Assembly (NCBI GenBank): GCA_014843695.1
Contig: CM026395.1
Coordinates: 53,654,496 to 53,718,495, forward strand
Direction of reading: 5' to 3'
Source of the DNA: Archivesica marissinica
Taxonomy: Eukaryota > Mollusca > Bivalvia > Venerida > Vesicomyidae
Length of the DNA: 64,000 nt
Under the pieces are notes generated by a model that searched no databases, had not been told where the DNA came from, and worked only from the letters and a program-made list of their open reading frames with translations. Position 1 is the stretch's first letter; each line of letters begins with the position of its first letter. Shown here in pieces: positions 62,501 through 64,000 of this stretch. A program made the position numbers and the translations under genes.

Positions 62501-63697
62501 CAGACTTACCCCCAGTAACTATACACTGGTCAATGATCTGTACAAACAAACAAGCTGTAACAGACAGAGACTTACCCCCAGTAACTATACACTGGTCAAT
62601 GATCTGTACAAACAAACAAGCTGTAACAGACAGACTTACCCCCAGTAACTATACACTGGTCAATGATCTGTACAAACAAGCTGTAACAGACTGAGACTTA
62701 CCCCCAGTAACTATACACTGGTCAATGATCTGTACAAACAAGCTGTAACAGACAGAGACTTACCCCCAGTAACTATACACTGGTCAATGATCTGTACAAA
62801 TAAGCAAGCTGTAACAGACAGCGACTTACCCCCAGTAACTATACACTGGTCAATGATCTGTACAAACAAACAAGCTGTAACAGACAGACAGAGACTCTTA
62901 CCCCCAGTAACTATACACTGGTCAATGATCTGTACAAACAAACAAGCTGTAACAGACAGAGACTTACCCCCAGTAACTATACACTGGTCAATGATCTGTA
63001 CAAACAAACAAGCTGTAACAGACTGAGACTTACCCCCAGTAACTATACACTGGTCAATGATCTGTACAAACAAGCTGTAACAGACTGAGACTTACCCCCA
63101 GTAACTATACACTGGTCAATGATCTGTACAAACAAGCTATAACAGACAGAGACTTACCCCCAGTAACTATACACTGGTCAATGATCTGTACAAATAAGCA
63201 AGCTGTAACAGACAGCGACTTACCCCCAGTAACTATACACTGGTCAATGATCTGTACAAACAAACAAGCTGTAACAGAGACTTACCCCCAGTAACATCAC
63301 TGGTCAATGATCTGTACAAACAAGCTGTAACAGACAGAGACTTACCCCCAGTAACTATACACTGGTCAATGATCTGTACAAACAAACAAGCTGTAACAGA
63401 CAGAGACTTACCCCCAGTAACTATACACTGGTCAATGATCTGTACAAACAAACAAGCTGTAACAGACAGAGACTTACCCCCAGTAACTATACACTGGTCA
63501 ATGATCTGTACTGCTCGTACGTCGTGTGTGTGCTGATTGTGTATGAACGTGCCCACCCAGTCTCGCCAGTCACTGTTTTCCCGCGCAGCGATATAATTAA
63601 ATTGCACGACGCTCGAGTCAATGCCGGATGATACCAGGATGGATTCCGACGCATCTACCGCAAGGCAATATACATCAGCCTTGTGACTTTGTATACT
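14435..63697 (-). CDS. utp4: UTP4 (cirhin) homologue, C-terminal ten coding exons; 5' part off the right edge
   Basis: UTP4 is a WD40-propeller protein of the t-UTP/UTP-A subcomplex of the nucleolar small-subunit processome, needed for pre-rRNA processing towards 18S rRNA; human UTP4 is linked to a childhood cirrhosis. I joined ten exons from their splice sites: 220, 104, 97, 161, 202, 98, 96, 183, 87 and 117 nt, total 1365 nt, or 454 codons plus stop. All introns are GT-AG and phases fit throughout. Family marks, from memory of the human protein: HTHDVRAV, YPHYIEVWRLG, IQLKTKSG, AYTNQQIFEFD, LILHDEQMFC, LVAVERPP and the C-terminus KRKKFGT. The human protein is about 690 residues, so roughly the first third is missing from the window, not from the gene. 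The introns hold nearly all the tandem arrays and transposons of the window. Confidence 0.93.
14583..15014. repeat. Minisatellite in the last intron, 41-bp and short units
   Basis: Units of AGATATTCAACTACCACGG + TCATACTAGTACCCAAAATCAC alternate with short units in which AACTACCCAAAATCAC skips the CACGGTCATACTAGT part. The alternation suggests a two-unit higher-order pattern. Confidence 0.9.
15020..15400. repeat. Minisatellite, 36-bp unit
   Basis: Units of GATCAATGACTAATATACTC + CTGGAGGCATCACCCC. The left units are truncated; the last five are regular. It ends about 55 bp before UTP4 exon I. Confidence 0.9.
15455..15541 (-). CDS. utp4: UTP4 exon I
   Basis: Acceptor TTTTTTTGCAG, donor CAAG|GTAAGT, phase 0 in and out, 29 codons (PFPRNQSW ... 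KTAFHICNKYK). It corresponds to the linker after the last propeller strand of cirhin. Confidence 0.9.
15615..18250. repeat. Minisatellite, 38-bp unit, about 60 copies
   Basis: Unit GCAGTGTGAGATATGTCCCA + CCATACCCAGGTTATAAT. From about 17870 a variant with ACGTCAGACCACACA takes over and the units become irregular, ending near 18245. A SINE-A sits inside the left edge. Confidence 0.95.
15641..15902 (-). mobile_element. SINE-A inserted in the 38-bp array
   Basis: Full-length reversed SINE-A. The B box is weakened (GCGGGGCTTAAACCTGTG on the plus strand). The 11-bp duplication GCAGTGTGAGA at 15630-15640 and 15903-15913 is array sequence, so the SINE landed after the array existed. Confidence 0.88.
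18346..18996. mobile_element. MITE with CAGT(C/G)AAAC(C/T)TG ends, TA target
   Basis: The left end is CAGTCAAACTTGCTTAAAAG and the right end, reversed, is CAGTGAAACCTGTCTTTAAG, each next to TA (18344-18345 and 18997-18998). Inside the right part TTAAGCAGCCA is repeated. Mariner/Tc1-like by target site; no transposase is present. Confidence 0.65.
19275..19497 (-). mobile_element. SINE-V, diverged copy
   Basis: Reversed tRNA-like head (GATCGAACCCGGGTTGTATT ... ACTGCGCTAATC on the plus strand) and tail AACGATTGCGAAACAGGCTT. The middle V-like block is worn (GTAGGAGGTAACTGTAGTAC). Confidence 0.7.
19498..19974. other. Unannotated intron sequence
   Basis: AT-rich, with no gene or repeat signature recognised. 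Confidence 0.4.
19975..20515. repeat. Minisatellite of CRE-like sites, 25-bp unit
   Basis: Unit TACTATGACGTCACAACAAG + TACTC. About eleven units carry the exact palindrome TGACGTCA, the textbook cAMP-response element; others have TGATGTCA or shortened spacers. A SINE-A head fragment splits it at 20167-20288. Confidence 0.9.
20167..20288 (-). mobile_element. SINE-A head fragment inside the CRE-like array
   Basis: Only the tRNA-like head and the first block remain (reverse of GCCTCAGTGGTCGAGCGGTT ... AAAAAGTTGGCA). Both promoter boxes are intact. The body and 3' tail are absent. Confidence 0.85.
20880..21170. repeat. Unclassified dispersed repeat, copy 1
   Basis: It matches 28690-28990 over about 280 bp: GTGGTAC-TA-CCGCTG, GGTCAACGC, AAGCTGTCAGTGA-GTCAT, TCTAAACACA-CGTTCTAGC, GCCATTTAG-GCACGGTTGC, TTTGTTTAAGT-AATGAT. 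It sits next to a SINE-V, as does copy 2. No coding potential. Confidence 0.75.
21250..21473 (-). mobile_element. SINE-V, near full length
   Basis: On the minus strand: head GGCTGTCCGATTAGAGCAGT ... GGTTCGATCC, then the block GGTTTTCTCCGGGTACTCCG followed by GTTTCCTCCCACACG, then GTGATTAATATAAGTTG and AACTTGCTTCGCAATCG. The middle block is what I recall as the V-domain of fish and bivalve V-SINEs. Confidence 0.82.
21812..22065 (-). mobile_element. SINE-A copy, diverged
   Basis: Reversed copy with AGGTTTTACGC, CGGCGGGCAGTTTACC, CAACACCTTTCC, the tRNA-like head and a small deletion in the CTCATTTATATG region. The B box is intact in outline (GGGGTTTGAGCCCC). Confidence 0.8.
22237..22508. mobile_element. 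TTAA-flanked MITE (piggyBac-like ends)
   Basis: Ends are CCCTTTCC ... GGAAAGGG, with TTAA on both sides (22233-22236 and 22509-22512). A stretch around CTCTGGACGCCATTAC...CCCTCATAGAAGC is repeated two to three times from 22203 to 22340. Confidence 0.6.
22565..22912. repeat. Minisatellite, 50-bp unit, seven copies
   Basis: Unit AGATCTGTCTTAAGCAGTCA + AGTGGATGGAAGTACATAAA + TAGCTTGCTT, almost perfect. GTCTTAAGCAGTC resembles the ends of the CAGT(C/G)AAAC MITE at 18346-18996, so it may have started there. Confidence 0.92.
23044..23226 (-). CDS. utp4: UTP4 exon H
   Basis: Acceptor TTTTTTTCCAG, donor ACAG|GTGAGA, phase 0 in and out, 61 codons from IFEFDILKQEFSHWSK to LILHDEQMFCLLDQSQ. The F(D/E)(I/Y)..Q-F-WS and LHD-MFC-(I/L)D patterns are characteristic of the C-terminal half of cirhin. 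Confidence 0.93.
23290..23837. other. Unannotated intron sequence
   Basis: No gene recognised; a 75-codon frame on the minus strand (23577-23350) resembles nothing. Another ACAGTCAAACATACACTTAAG piece of the MITE family lies just upstream, at 23248-23270. Confidence 0.4.
24168..25673 (-). mobile_element. Intact Tc1-like transposon in an array
   Basis: Perfect 26-bp terminal inverted repeats beginning TACTGAGTCAAAAAAGAAAC, with TA duplications at 24166-24167 and 25674-25675. At 1506 bp it holds one transposase gene and nothing else. The identical ends and open frame suggest a recent insertion. Confidence 0.95.
24372..25385 (-). CDS. Tc1-family DDE transposase
   Basis: It catalyses cut-and-paste transposition into TA sites. 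I start at the Met of MPRLNRNRRMRA (25385), giving 337 residues, close to the usual 340; an upstream Met at 25439 is open but adds 18 unlikely residues. The N-terminal third has two helix-turn-helix-like regions (CDVANRLGVTRITITRLLRC; ISAQTVRNRLGERGIRAYRP) joined by the basic GRPR motif. The catalytic triad is visible: D in MFSDESRF, D in LFQQDNARCHTA, and E in SPDLSPIEHLWD. Exactly 34 residues lie between the last two, i.e. DD34E. No stop or frameshift is present, so it may be active. Confidence 0.95.
   Translation of the reverse strand: MPRLNRNRRMRAIGMIDGGLRQCDVANRLGVTRITITRLLRCYRTHGSVDDRPRSGRPRVMTREQDRHIRTSHLRDRFLPATHTAAVTPGMTNNRISAQTVRNRLGERGIRAYRPYVGPILTRRHHDVRREWTTEHARWTRLQWNSVMFSDESRFCLRRADGRERVYRRRGERYADACVRQVDLFGGGSVMAWGGITFGSRTELLVVDGNLNAQRYCDEILAPVVVPFFNANRNVTLFQQDNARCHTARISTTLLEQNNIETLPWPALSPDLSPIEHLWDTLDRRVRRRQPVTLNQLRDVLRQEWTNIDQQEIQTLFRSMRRRCIAVRDANGAHTRY
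26112..26207 (-). CDS. utp4: UTP4 exon G
   Basis: Acceptor GATATATTACAG, donor GCAG|GTAATA, phase 0 in and out, 32 codons (YVCSVPRQSHQVSALSF ... MLVMAYTNQQ). The next exon continues with IFEFD, as in cirhin where an (H/Y)(S/T).QQ(V/I)(F)E(Y/F) run is conserved. Confidence 0.92.
26210..26640. other. Unannotated intron sequence
   Basis: No coding or repeat feature recognised. Confidence 0.4.
26650..27175. repeat. Minisatellite, 69-bp unit, about 7 copies
   Basis: Unit AGGGGAGTTCGAACTGGCCG + CTGACACCAGGAGACTGCCA + ATACCATGTGCATTATAGTG + GTTTATGTA. The unit is a multiple of three and has no stop in at least one frame on each strand, producing periodic frames of about 190 codons. These are not genes. 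Confidence 0.93.
27252..27711. repeat. Minisatellite, 20-bp unit, 23 copies
   Basis: Unit ATATACCAAGACAATGCACA, very uniform, with a few G, T or C substitutions. As 20 is not a multiple of three, all three frames cycle through the same codons and give overlapping false ORFs. Confidence 0.95.
27830..28310. repeat. Array of UTP4 exon F end + 5' splice site, 31-bp unit
   Basis: On the minus strand every unit reads about AAATCTACAG|GTAAATATTC followed by ATTGACCTGGC. The first part equals the last 8-10 nt of exon F and its donor site, and the array begins exactly at that donor. About 15 units, diverging to the left. Confidence 0.88.
28291..28388 (-). CDS. utp4: UTP4 exon F
   Basis: Acceptor GACATTACAG, donor ACAG|GTAAAT, entry in phase 1, exit in phase 0. 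Encodes SLHLITVSPDDRCAAVADHD ... VHLYNLENLQ, a WD40 blade strand with the VSPD and (V)Y(N) marks. Its last bases are the seed of the array that follows. Confidence 0.92.
28467..28680 (+). mobile_element. SINE-V, near full length
   Basis: Head GGCTGTCCGATTAGAGCAGT with B box GGTTCGATCC, V-like block GGGTTTTCTCCGTGTACTCC, and tail GTGATTAATATAAGTTGTTA. Directly followed by copy 2 of the dispersed repeat. Confidence 0.82.
28690..29020. repeat. Unclassified dispersed repeat, copy 2, with fold-back end
   Basis: Homologous to 20880-21170. Its right part (about 28916-29015) is an imperfect inverted repeat: TTTCACTCAGGAACAT-AAAGC-ATTATTATCAC pairs with GTGATAATAAT-GCTTT-ATGTTC-GTGAAA. Confidence 0.7.
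29100..35274 (+). mobile_element. 6.2-kb TTAA-flanked element carrying the FEN-like/CXC gene (copy 1)
   Basis: Flanked by TTAA at 29096-29099 and 35275-35278. The left end CCCATTCAATACCA and right end (reversed) CCTTTTCAACACCA are similar. About 60-140 bp in on the left, and about 220-300 bp in on the right, the two sides also match in inverted orientation (GTGTAGGTAT, GAATCCG-TTG, GAAGTGGCAC). Subterminal direct repeats near 29260-29340 and 29430-29520 contain CAAAATGG-(C/T)GCC. TTAA target and CCC ends recall piggyBac-type elements, but the gene inside is not a piggyBac transposase. Confidence 0.65.
29840..34221 (+). pseudogene. FEN1-like nuclease / CXC protein, copy 1, broken by stops and frameshifts
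   Basis: Segments 29840-31126, 31296-32405, 32560-33903 and 33919-34221 (frames 2, 0, 1, 1) align in order with one long protein. Segment 1 holds a basic, Cys/His-rich N-terminus (HRNCVSNYC, CIFCGEEC, DLHAADARYHVDC). Segment 2 holds a conserved middle domain (GGMHTVMSFVGSVG, SGNKFPQNVRALR, HVPGIWNGIWSDMYIETTFM). Segment 3 is the nuclease-like domain (DGSAILY, VFDRY, THEEAD, DDTDVFVL, LSGCDT-GIGKG). Segment 4 is the CXC domain. Breaks: stop at 31124, frame change near 31300, frame change near 32360, stops at 32413, 32506 and 33901. Compared with copy 2, which lacks the N-terminal part, this shows the full domain order. Confidence 0.8.
35280..35762. other. Unannotated intron sequence
   Basis: No gene recognised. 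A start-like ACCATGG with a donor-like site 32 nt later lies at 35590-35621 (see findings). Confidence 0.35.
35763..36624. mobile_element. MITE with TACC(G/A)TAATCGTGTATGTATA ends
   Basis: Left end TACCGTAATCGTGTATGTAT + AGGTCGCACTGGAGTATAA; the right end, reversed, is TACCATAATCGTGTATGTAT + AAGACGCAC. No transposase is seen inside. Similar in style to the element at 54574-55878. Confidence 0.65.
36955..39960. repeat. 3-kb minisatellite, 46-bp unit, about 66 copies
   Basis: Unit GTCAGTAGGAGACCTGTGAT + CTTCAGGTACTTGTCTGGTC + TATGAA. A variant lacking CAGTAG-type bases (GAAGTGGGAGACC) recurs. In 38580-38990 the two variants GTCAGTATAAGACTTGTG and GTCGGTAGGAGACCTGTG alternate regularly, a two-unit higher-order repeat. 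Confidence 0.95.
39972..40155 (+). mobile_element. Partial copy of the CAGGG-type terminal sequence
   Basis: CAGGGTTCATTCTAGGTCA, then TTAAATACAACATTTGAATA-GAGTGCTTTATA-TGGG and GACAAAATT, matches the left end of the 42326-45743 element (42326-42520). No partner end is found before UTP4 exon E, so it is a truncated or deleted copy. Confidence 0.7.
40282..40483 (-). CDS. utp4: UTP4 exon E
   Basis: Acceptor ATGATTTTCAG, donor TCAG|GTTTGC, phase 0 in, phase 1 out. 67 codons, ENLTSIQPNV ... GAHCLCFTSNNKRLVMVTSA ... EHTFPTVS. A WD40-type strand pair (hydrophobic-C-F--N-K-L-MVTS), in the order expected for cirhin between the LKTK and VSPD exons. Confidence 0.9.
40484..40825. other. Unannotated intron sequence
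   Basis: Nothing recognised before the fold-back element. Confidence 0.4.
40826..41029. mobile_element. Mariner-like fold-back with long palindrome
   Basis: Arms 40826-40880 and 40913-40967 pair (AGTAGTGGTCAAAAGTATGT / ACATACTTTTGACCACTACT). The centre contains ACGAGGGCCCATCAATAAGT, similar to mariner ends. It is followed at 40974-41029 by a near-perfect 56-bp palindrome centred on (TA)n, with arms CAAAGTAATGTACTTTGCAT and its complement. Confidence 0.75.
41311..41495 (-). mobile_element. SINE-A, body only
   Basis: Reversed GGTTATGTTATATTTCGGG tail, CCGGCGGGCAGTTTACC and CTCATTTATATG-derived blocks. The tRNA-like head is cut after GACACGGCC. Confidence 0.78.
41525..41765. repeat. Minisatellite, 59-bp unit, four copies
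   Basis: Unit GTCAAACCTCTCCAGAGCAA + ACACCATCCGGATACACACA + ATATTGTTGTTGTAGAGAG. The opening ACAGTCAAGCCTCTCC resembles a CAGTCAAAC-type MITE end, a possible seed. Confidence 0.9.
41766..42317. other. Unannotated intron sequence
   Basis: AT-rich, no recognised feature. Confidence 0.4.
43076..43369 (+). pseudogene. Upstream remnant of the FEN-like/CXC protein, copy 2
   Basis: Same frame as the following gene and separated from it by a single TGA (43367-43369). Residues from WKGLHPEMKEKL to ETTYMRLGHGPAGAVGV align with the end of the middle domain of copy 1 (HVPGIWN-IWSDM-IETTFMRYGHG). The N-terminal domain and the rest of the middle domain are missing, consistent with an internal deletion. 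An intron acceptor at GTGCAG (43077-43082) is possible. Confidence 0.65.
43373..45259 (+). CDS. FEN1/XPG-like nuclease domain fused to a CXC Cys-rich domain (mobile-element protein)
   Basis: 628 codons without a break. The motif order matches 5'-flap nucleases of the FEN1/XPG/EXO1 family: first Asp in YDVSALLW (about residue 188), Asp in LVFDRY (about 231), acidic cluster THEEAD (about 327-331), DDTD (about 354-357) in VVCDDTDVFVLL, and Asp in GLSGADT (about 416) followed by HGVGKAT, placed like the helix-3-turn-helix. The C-terminus (about 567-605) has RCNCK-GC-CSC-GCTVFCLC-C, resembling tesmin/TSO1 CXC domains that bind DNA and zinc. The family is common as uncharacterised proteins in marine invertebrates, as far as I recall. 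Function in transposition is inferred, not shown. Start at Met 43373 is formal, as the true N-terminus is lost. Confidence 0.78.
   Translation: MSNTEQDAIHTHHKEEADARIKADQADRQSLRNTIDVLINPLDDVSHPDGALMNIVTGQIAHPDVNADDAVSLGQQAMRDFRDGWPGSFYDPLGKLVVTMDVKKKHVLVGKERVYDQELIYARVIGLLASSRDVKFDDVLAYELAAYPPSMFNSEGGMKTAKSKSTLKHKLQVTISERNCPITNTTIYDVSALLWVITWPTGTTDKFRVYVNNFKVFVYQALQTANVTLVFDRYFPKSIKTFTRMQRQGSTRVHNLTPEMHAPAKQVILTNTKNKIQLNAMLAEGLLDSDYYTNATQKHTLNIAGVSDVPIEIVGGVRIDRHDLCSTHEEADILITQHAISLSLAGKSVCVVCDDTDVFVLLVHFYNRKCRGSNAAPMIMSSPVKERVVADIRATAEAHSDIADDLLAIHGLSGADTVASLHGVGKATVINISKKAGFSLSKVGDVKADMKCVESQATKFICASYGKITESCISMTECRIKMWHSKTGKSGASSVKLCSLPPTSDAFIENVHRGHLQVAVWKAALLESPPNMDPTKYGWELDHQGILLPRTVPSDKLSAPPDILRLIRCNCKTSGCRTAACSCSKIGCTVFCLCEGGEACKNPLTQHEVEESDKATGEPDDDNDMTLE
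45752..46250. other. Unannotated intron sequence
   Basis: No gene seen. GGAGGTGTCGTTCGTGAGAGG-like text is repeated near 46120-46230, ending in GGAGGTTGGACTGTAT, another MITE-like terminus. Confidence 0.4.
46296..46456 (-). CDS. utp4: UTP4 exon D
   Basis: Acceptor TTAATTTCAG, donor CTTG|GTGAGT, entry in phase 1 (completing Gly), exit phase 0. Encodes VNGDILSLRSNPIKLIQLKT through FCCNISHDATLMAYSDCEST to LYSISL. The NGD-L-LS and (L)LKTK(G) then -WIAYS-type strand match cirhin in order. Confidence 0.93.
46465..46600 (-). mobile_element. SINE tail and core at the left edge of the 45-bp array
   Basis: Plus strand TTTTATTTTAGCTGGATTTC-GAAACAA-TTCTTACAACTT-AGCTTAATTG, then GAGACCTCATTCCTGAT, matches the nested SINE at 2675-2760 (GAAACAAGTTCTTACAACTT, GAGACCTCATTCCTGATGG). 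The SINE core then dissolves into the array. Confidence 0.72.
46555..54230. repeat. 7.7-kb minisatellite, about 45-bp unit, about 170 copies
   Basis: Unit GATGACGGAATCCATCGCAA + CAGAGGAGAGATAAGAGGCA + ATGTC, with shorter 42-bp forms (GAGGAGATACGAGG). A 45-bp unit is a multiple of three and lacks stops on both strands, so dozens of frames up to 874 codons occur; they are artefacts. Internal homology to a SINE core and a 2.1-kb higher-order duplication are described under findings. Confidence 0.95.
54231..54300 (-). mobile_element. Possible SINE head at the right edge of the 45-bp array
   Basis: On the minus strand GGTCCGCCTCGTAGTCGAGG, GATTGTGAGTTAGAACCCC and CCAGAACCACGG look like a tRNA-type head with a B-box-like GAGTTAGAACC. 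It lies where the head of the SINE seeding the array should be. Confidence 0.4.
54301..54573. other. Unannotated intron sequence
   Basis: No feature recognised. Confidence 0.4.
55160..55385 (+). mobile_element. SINE body with conserved core, head missing
   Basis: Blocks GATGGGACGTTAAACCGAGG, TCTCGTGTCGGTGC, CACCGTGCACGTAAAAGAAC and GCGACGATAAATAAACGTAA. I recall this core from widespread animal SINEs (MetaSINE-like), not verified. The related copy at 640-770 keeps the tRNA-like head. Confidence 0.65.
55470..55668 (+). pseudogene. Fragment of a pogo-like transposase N-terminus
   Basis: Residues ARVKLSIIKYTEARGSRKVG fit the pattern (K)L-(V/I)I-YAE--G-R-A---FGV of psq-type DNA-binding domains; a further piece LEYDLSDYISE resembles LE-EL--W(I) text of the second domain. 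The intervening part is absent and no DDE domain follows. Confidence 0.45.
55915..56011 (-). CDS. utp4: UTP4 exon C
   Basis: Acceptor CAAATTTCAG, donor AATG|GTTGGG, phase 0 in, phase 1 out. 32 codons: KSLVKVAADVNIILLQYPHY then IEVWRLGFTDAN. The (Q)(F/Y)--H--E(L/V)WRLG signature is diagnostic for cirhin. Too short to stand out as an ORF. Confidence 0.93.
56080..56908. repeat. (TGTA)-rich microsatellite
   Basis: 830 bp of TG/TA/TGTA mixtures such as TATATGTGTGTATGTGTATA, including interspersed AAATGTG. It yields periodic Cys-Val-Tyr or His-Thr-Tyr frames that are not genes. Confidence 0.95.
56910..57636. repeat. Array of UTP4 exon B end + 5' splice site, 47-bp unit
   Basis: On the minus strand each unit reads GTATACCTGCCATTCCTCAG|GTAGGAGAATG + TAGTTAGGGTGGACAT. 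The part before the bar equals the last 20 nt of exon B (57634-57615). About 15 units; GCTGTTCCTCAG and GCCATTCCTCAG versions alternate in blocks. Confidence 0.93.
57615..57718 (-). CDS. utp4: UTP4 exon B
   Basis: Acceptor TGTGTCTTCAG, donor TCAG|GTAGGAG, entry in phase 1 (completing Gly), exit phase 0. Encodes VDTNLIQYNLKSKG, then a polar loop rich in Asn, then NKWKRIPAIPQ. It follows the VTGG end of exon A to give GGVDTNL, matching the SGGTDT-L-type strand of cirhin. Confidence 0.9.
57835..58035. repeat. Short irregular minisatellite
   Basis: Three to four units around AATTAGGGACAGTGGT(GGT)CAGGGAAGAGAATCTG plus GGGGTGA(T) or GGGGGCGACA. Confidence 0.75.
58160..63511. repeat. Array of UTP4 exon A end + 5' splice site, 60-66-bp unit, about 86 copies
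   Basis: On the minus strand each unit has GTACAGATCATTGACCAGTG + TATAGTTACTGGGG|GTAAGTC + TCTGTCTGTTACAG + CTTGTTTGTTT. The first 34 nt equal the end of exon A (63511-63478). Variants: AACAAAC or AAC spacer (4 bp), GACAGAGACTT or GACAGACTT (2 bp), giving 60, 62, 64 and 66 bp. The array starts inside the exon. Confidence 0.95.
63478..63697 (-). CDS. utp4: UTP4 exon A (first exon in the window)
   Basis: Acceptor AAATCTTTCAG, donor GGGG|GTAAGT, phase 0 in, phase 1 out, 73 codons plus one base. Encodes SIQSHKADVYCLAVDASES, ILVSSGIDSSVVQFNYI, a loop, then HNQHTHDVRAVQIIDQCIVT and GG. SHKADV-(C)LAV and HTHDVR are classic WD40 strand-turn marks of cirhin. Its last 34 nt are the seed of the array that follows. 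A weaker donor (GAGCA|GTACAG, 63511) also keeps phase 0 but would skip the VQIIDQCIVTGG strand. Confidence 0.93.
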
Positions 63698-63754
63698 CTG
63701 AAAGATTTGTTTATCTGATAATATGTTTTACCATAGACAAGAGGTTAATCTCAT

Positions 63755-64000
63755 GGTCCACAGTCACCCACATTGTCCTCAGTCACCCACATTGTCCTCA
63801 GTCACCCACATGGTCCACCCACATTGTCCACAGTCACCCACATTGTCCACAGTCATCCACATTGTCCAGTCACCCACATTATCCACAGTCACCCACATTG
63901 TCCACAGTCACCCACATTGTCCTCAGTCACCCACATTGTCCACCACATTGTCCAGTCACCCACATTGTCCACCACATTGTCCACAGTCACCCACATTGTC
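63755..64000. repeat. Minisatellite, about 19-bp unit, runs off the window
   Basis: Units of ACCCACATTGTCCACAGTC with CTCAGTC and shortened variants. It lies in the intron upstream of exon A and continues past the edge. Confidence 0.9.

Noticed and set aside
63510..63511. Alternative donor GAGCA|GTACAG as the main end of exon A
   Set aside because: It would remove the VQIIDQCIVTGG strand that fits the cirhin propeller and give phase 0, which is incompatible with exon B (needs phase 1).
58160..63513. CRISPR-like regular repeats
   Set aside because: Units are contiguous with no unique spacers, the sequence is eukaryotic, and the unit is explained by a UTP4 exon end.

Overview
The window is eukaryotic and comes from an animal, most likely a marine mollusc or another lophotrochozoan. 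The evidence is a split gene with GT-AG introns, tRNA-derived SINEs (one family with the V-domain-like block seen in fish and bivalve SINEs), Tc1/mariner, hAT-like, TTAA-type and pogo-like DNA transposons, and more than half of the sequence in minisatellite or satellite arrays. Taxonomy is inferred from repeat style, not proven.

The backbone is one host gene on the minus strand: the last ten coding exons of UTP4 (cirhin), a WD40 subunit of the small-subunit processome. The exons lie at 63697-63478, 57718-57615, 56011-55915, 46456-46296, 40483-40282, 28388-28291, 26207-26112, 23226-23044, 15541-15455 and 14551-14435. All nine introns are GT-AG, every junction keeps frame, and the joined exons give 1365 nt (454 codons plus stop), ending in the family's KKFGT tail. 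The 5' exons lie beyond the right edge. No other host gene is supported.

The introns are filled with tandem arrays (unit sizes of about 20 to 69 bp) and transposons. Three arrays are built from the end of the exon beside them plus its 5' splice site: after exon A (58160-63511, about 86 units), exon B (56910-57636, about 15 units) and exon F (27830-28310, about 15 units). The 7.7-kb array at 46555-54230 appears to have grown from the core of a tRNA-derived SINE. Its tail and a possible head lie at the two ends.

Mobile elements include an apparently intact Tc1-like transposon (24168-25673) inside an array; six copies of one SINE and four of another; several MITEs; a mariner-like fold-back with a long palindrome (40826-41029); and two copies of a gene whose motifs match the FEN1/XPG 5' nuclease fold, followed by a Cys-rich CXC-like domain. 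The copy at 29840-34221 is broken and lies between TTAA-type ends. The copy at 43373-45259 keeps a 628-codon frame between long inverted repeats with CAGGG ends and an 8-bp target duplication.

Left of UTP4 (1-14.4 kb) there are only SINEs, a retrotransposon remnant, a MITE, a 9-kb 58-bp satellite, smaller arrays and a 1000-N gap.
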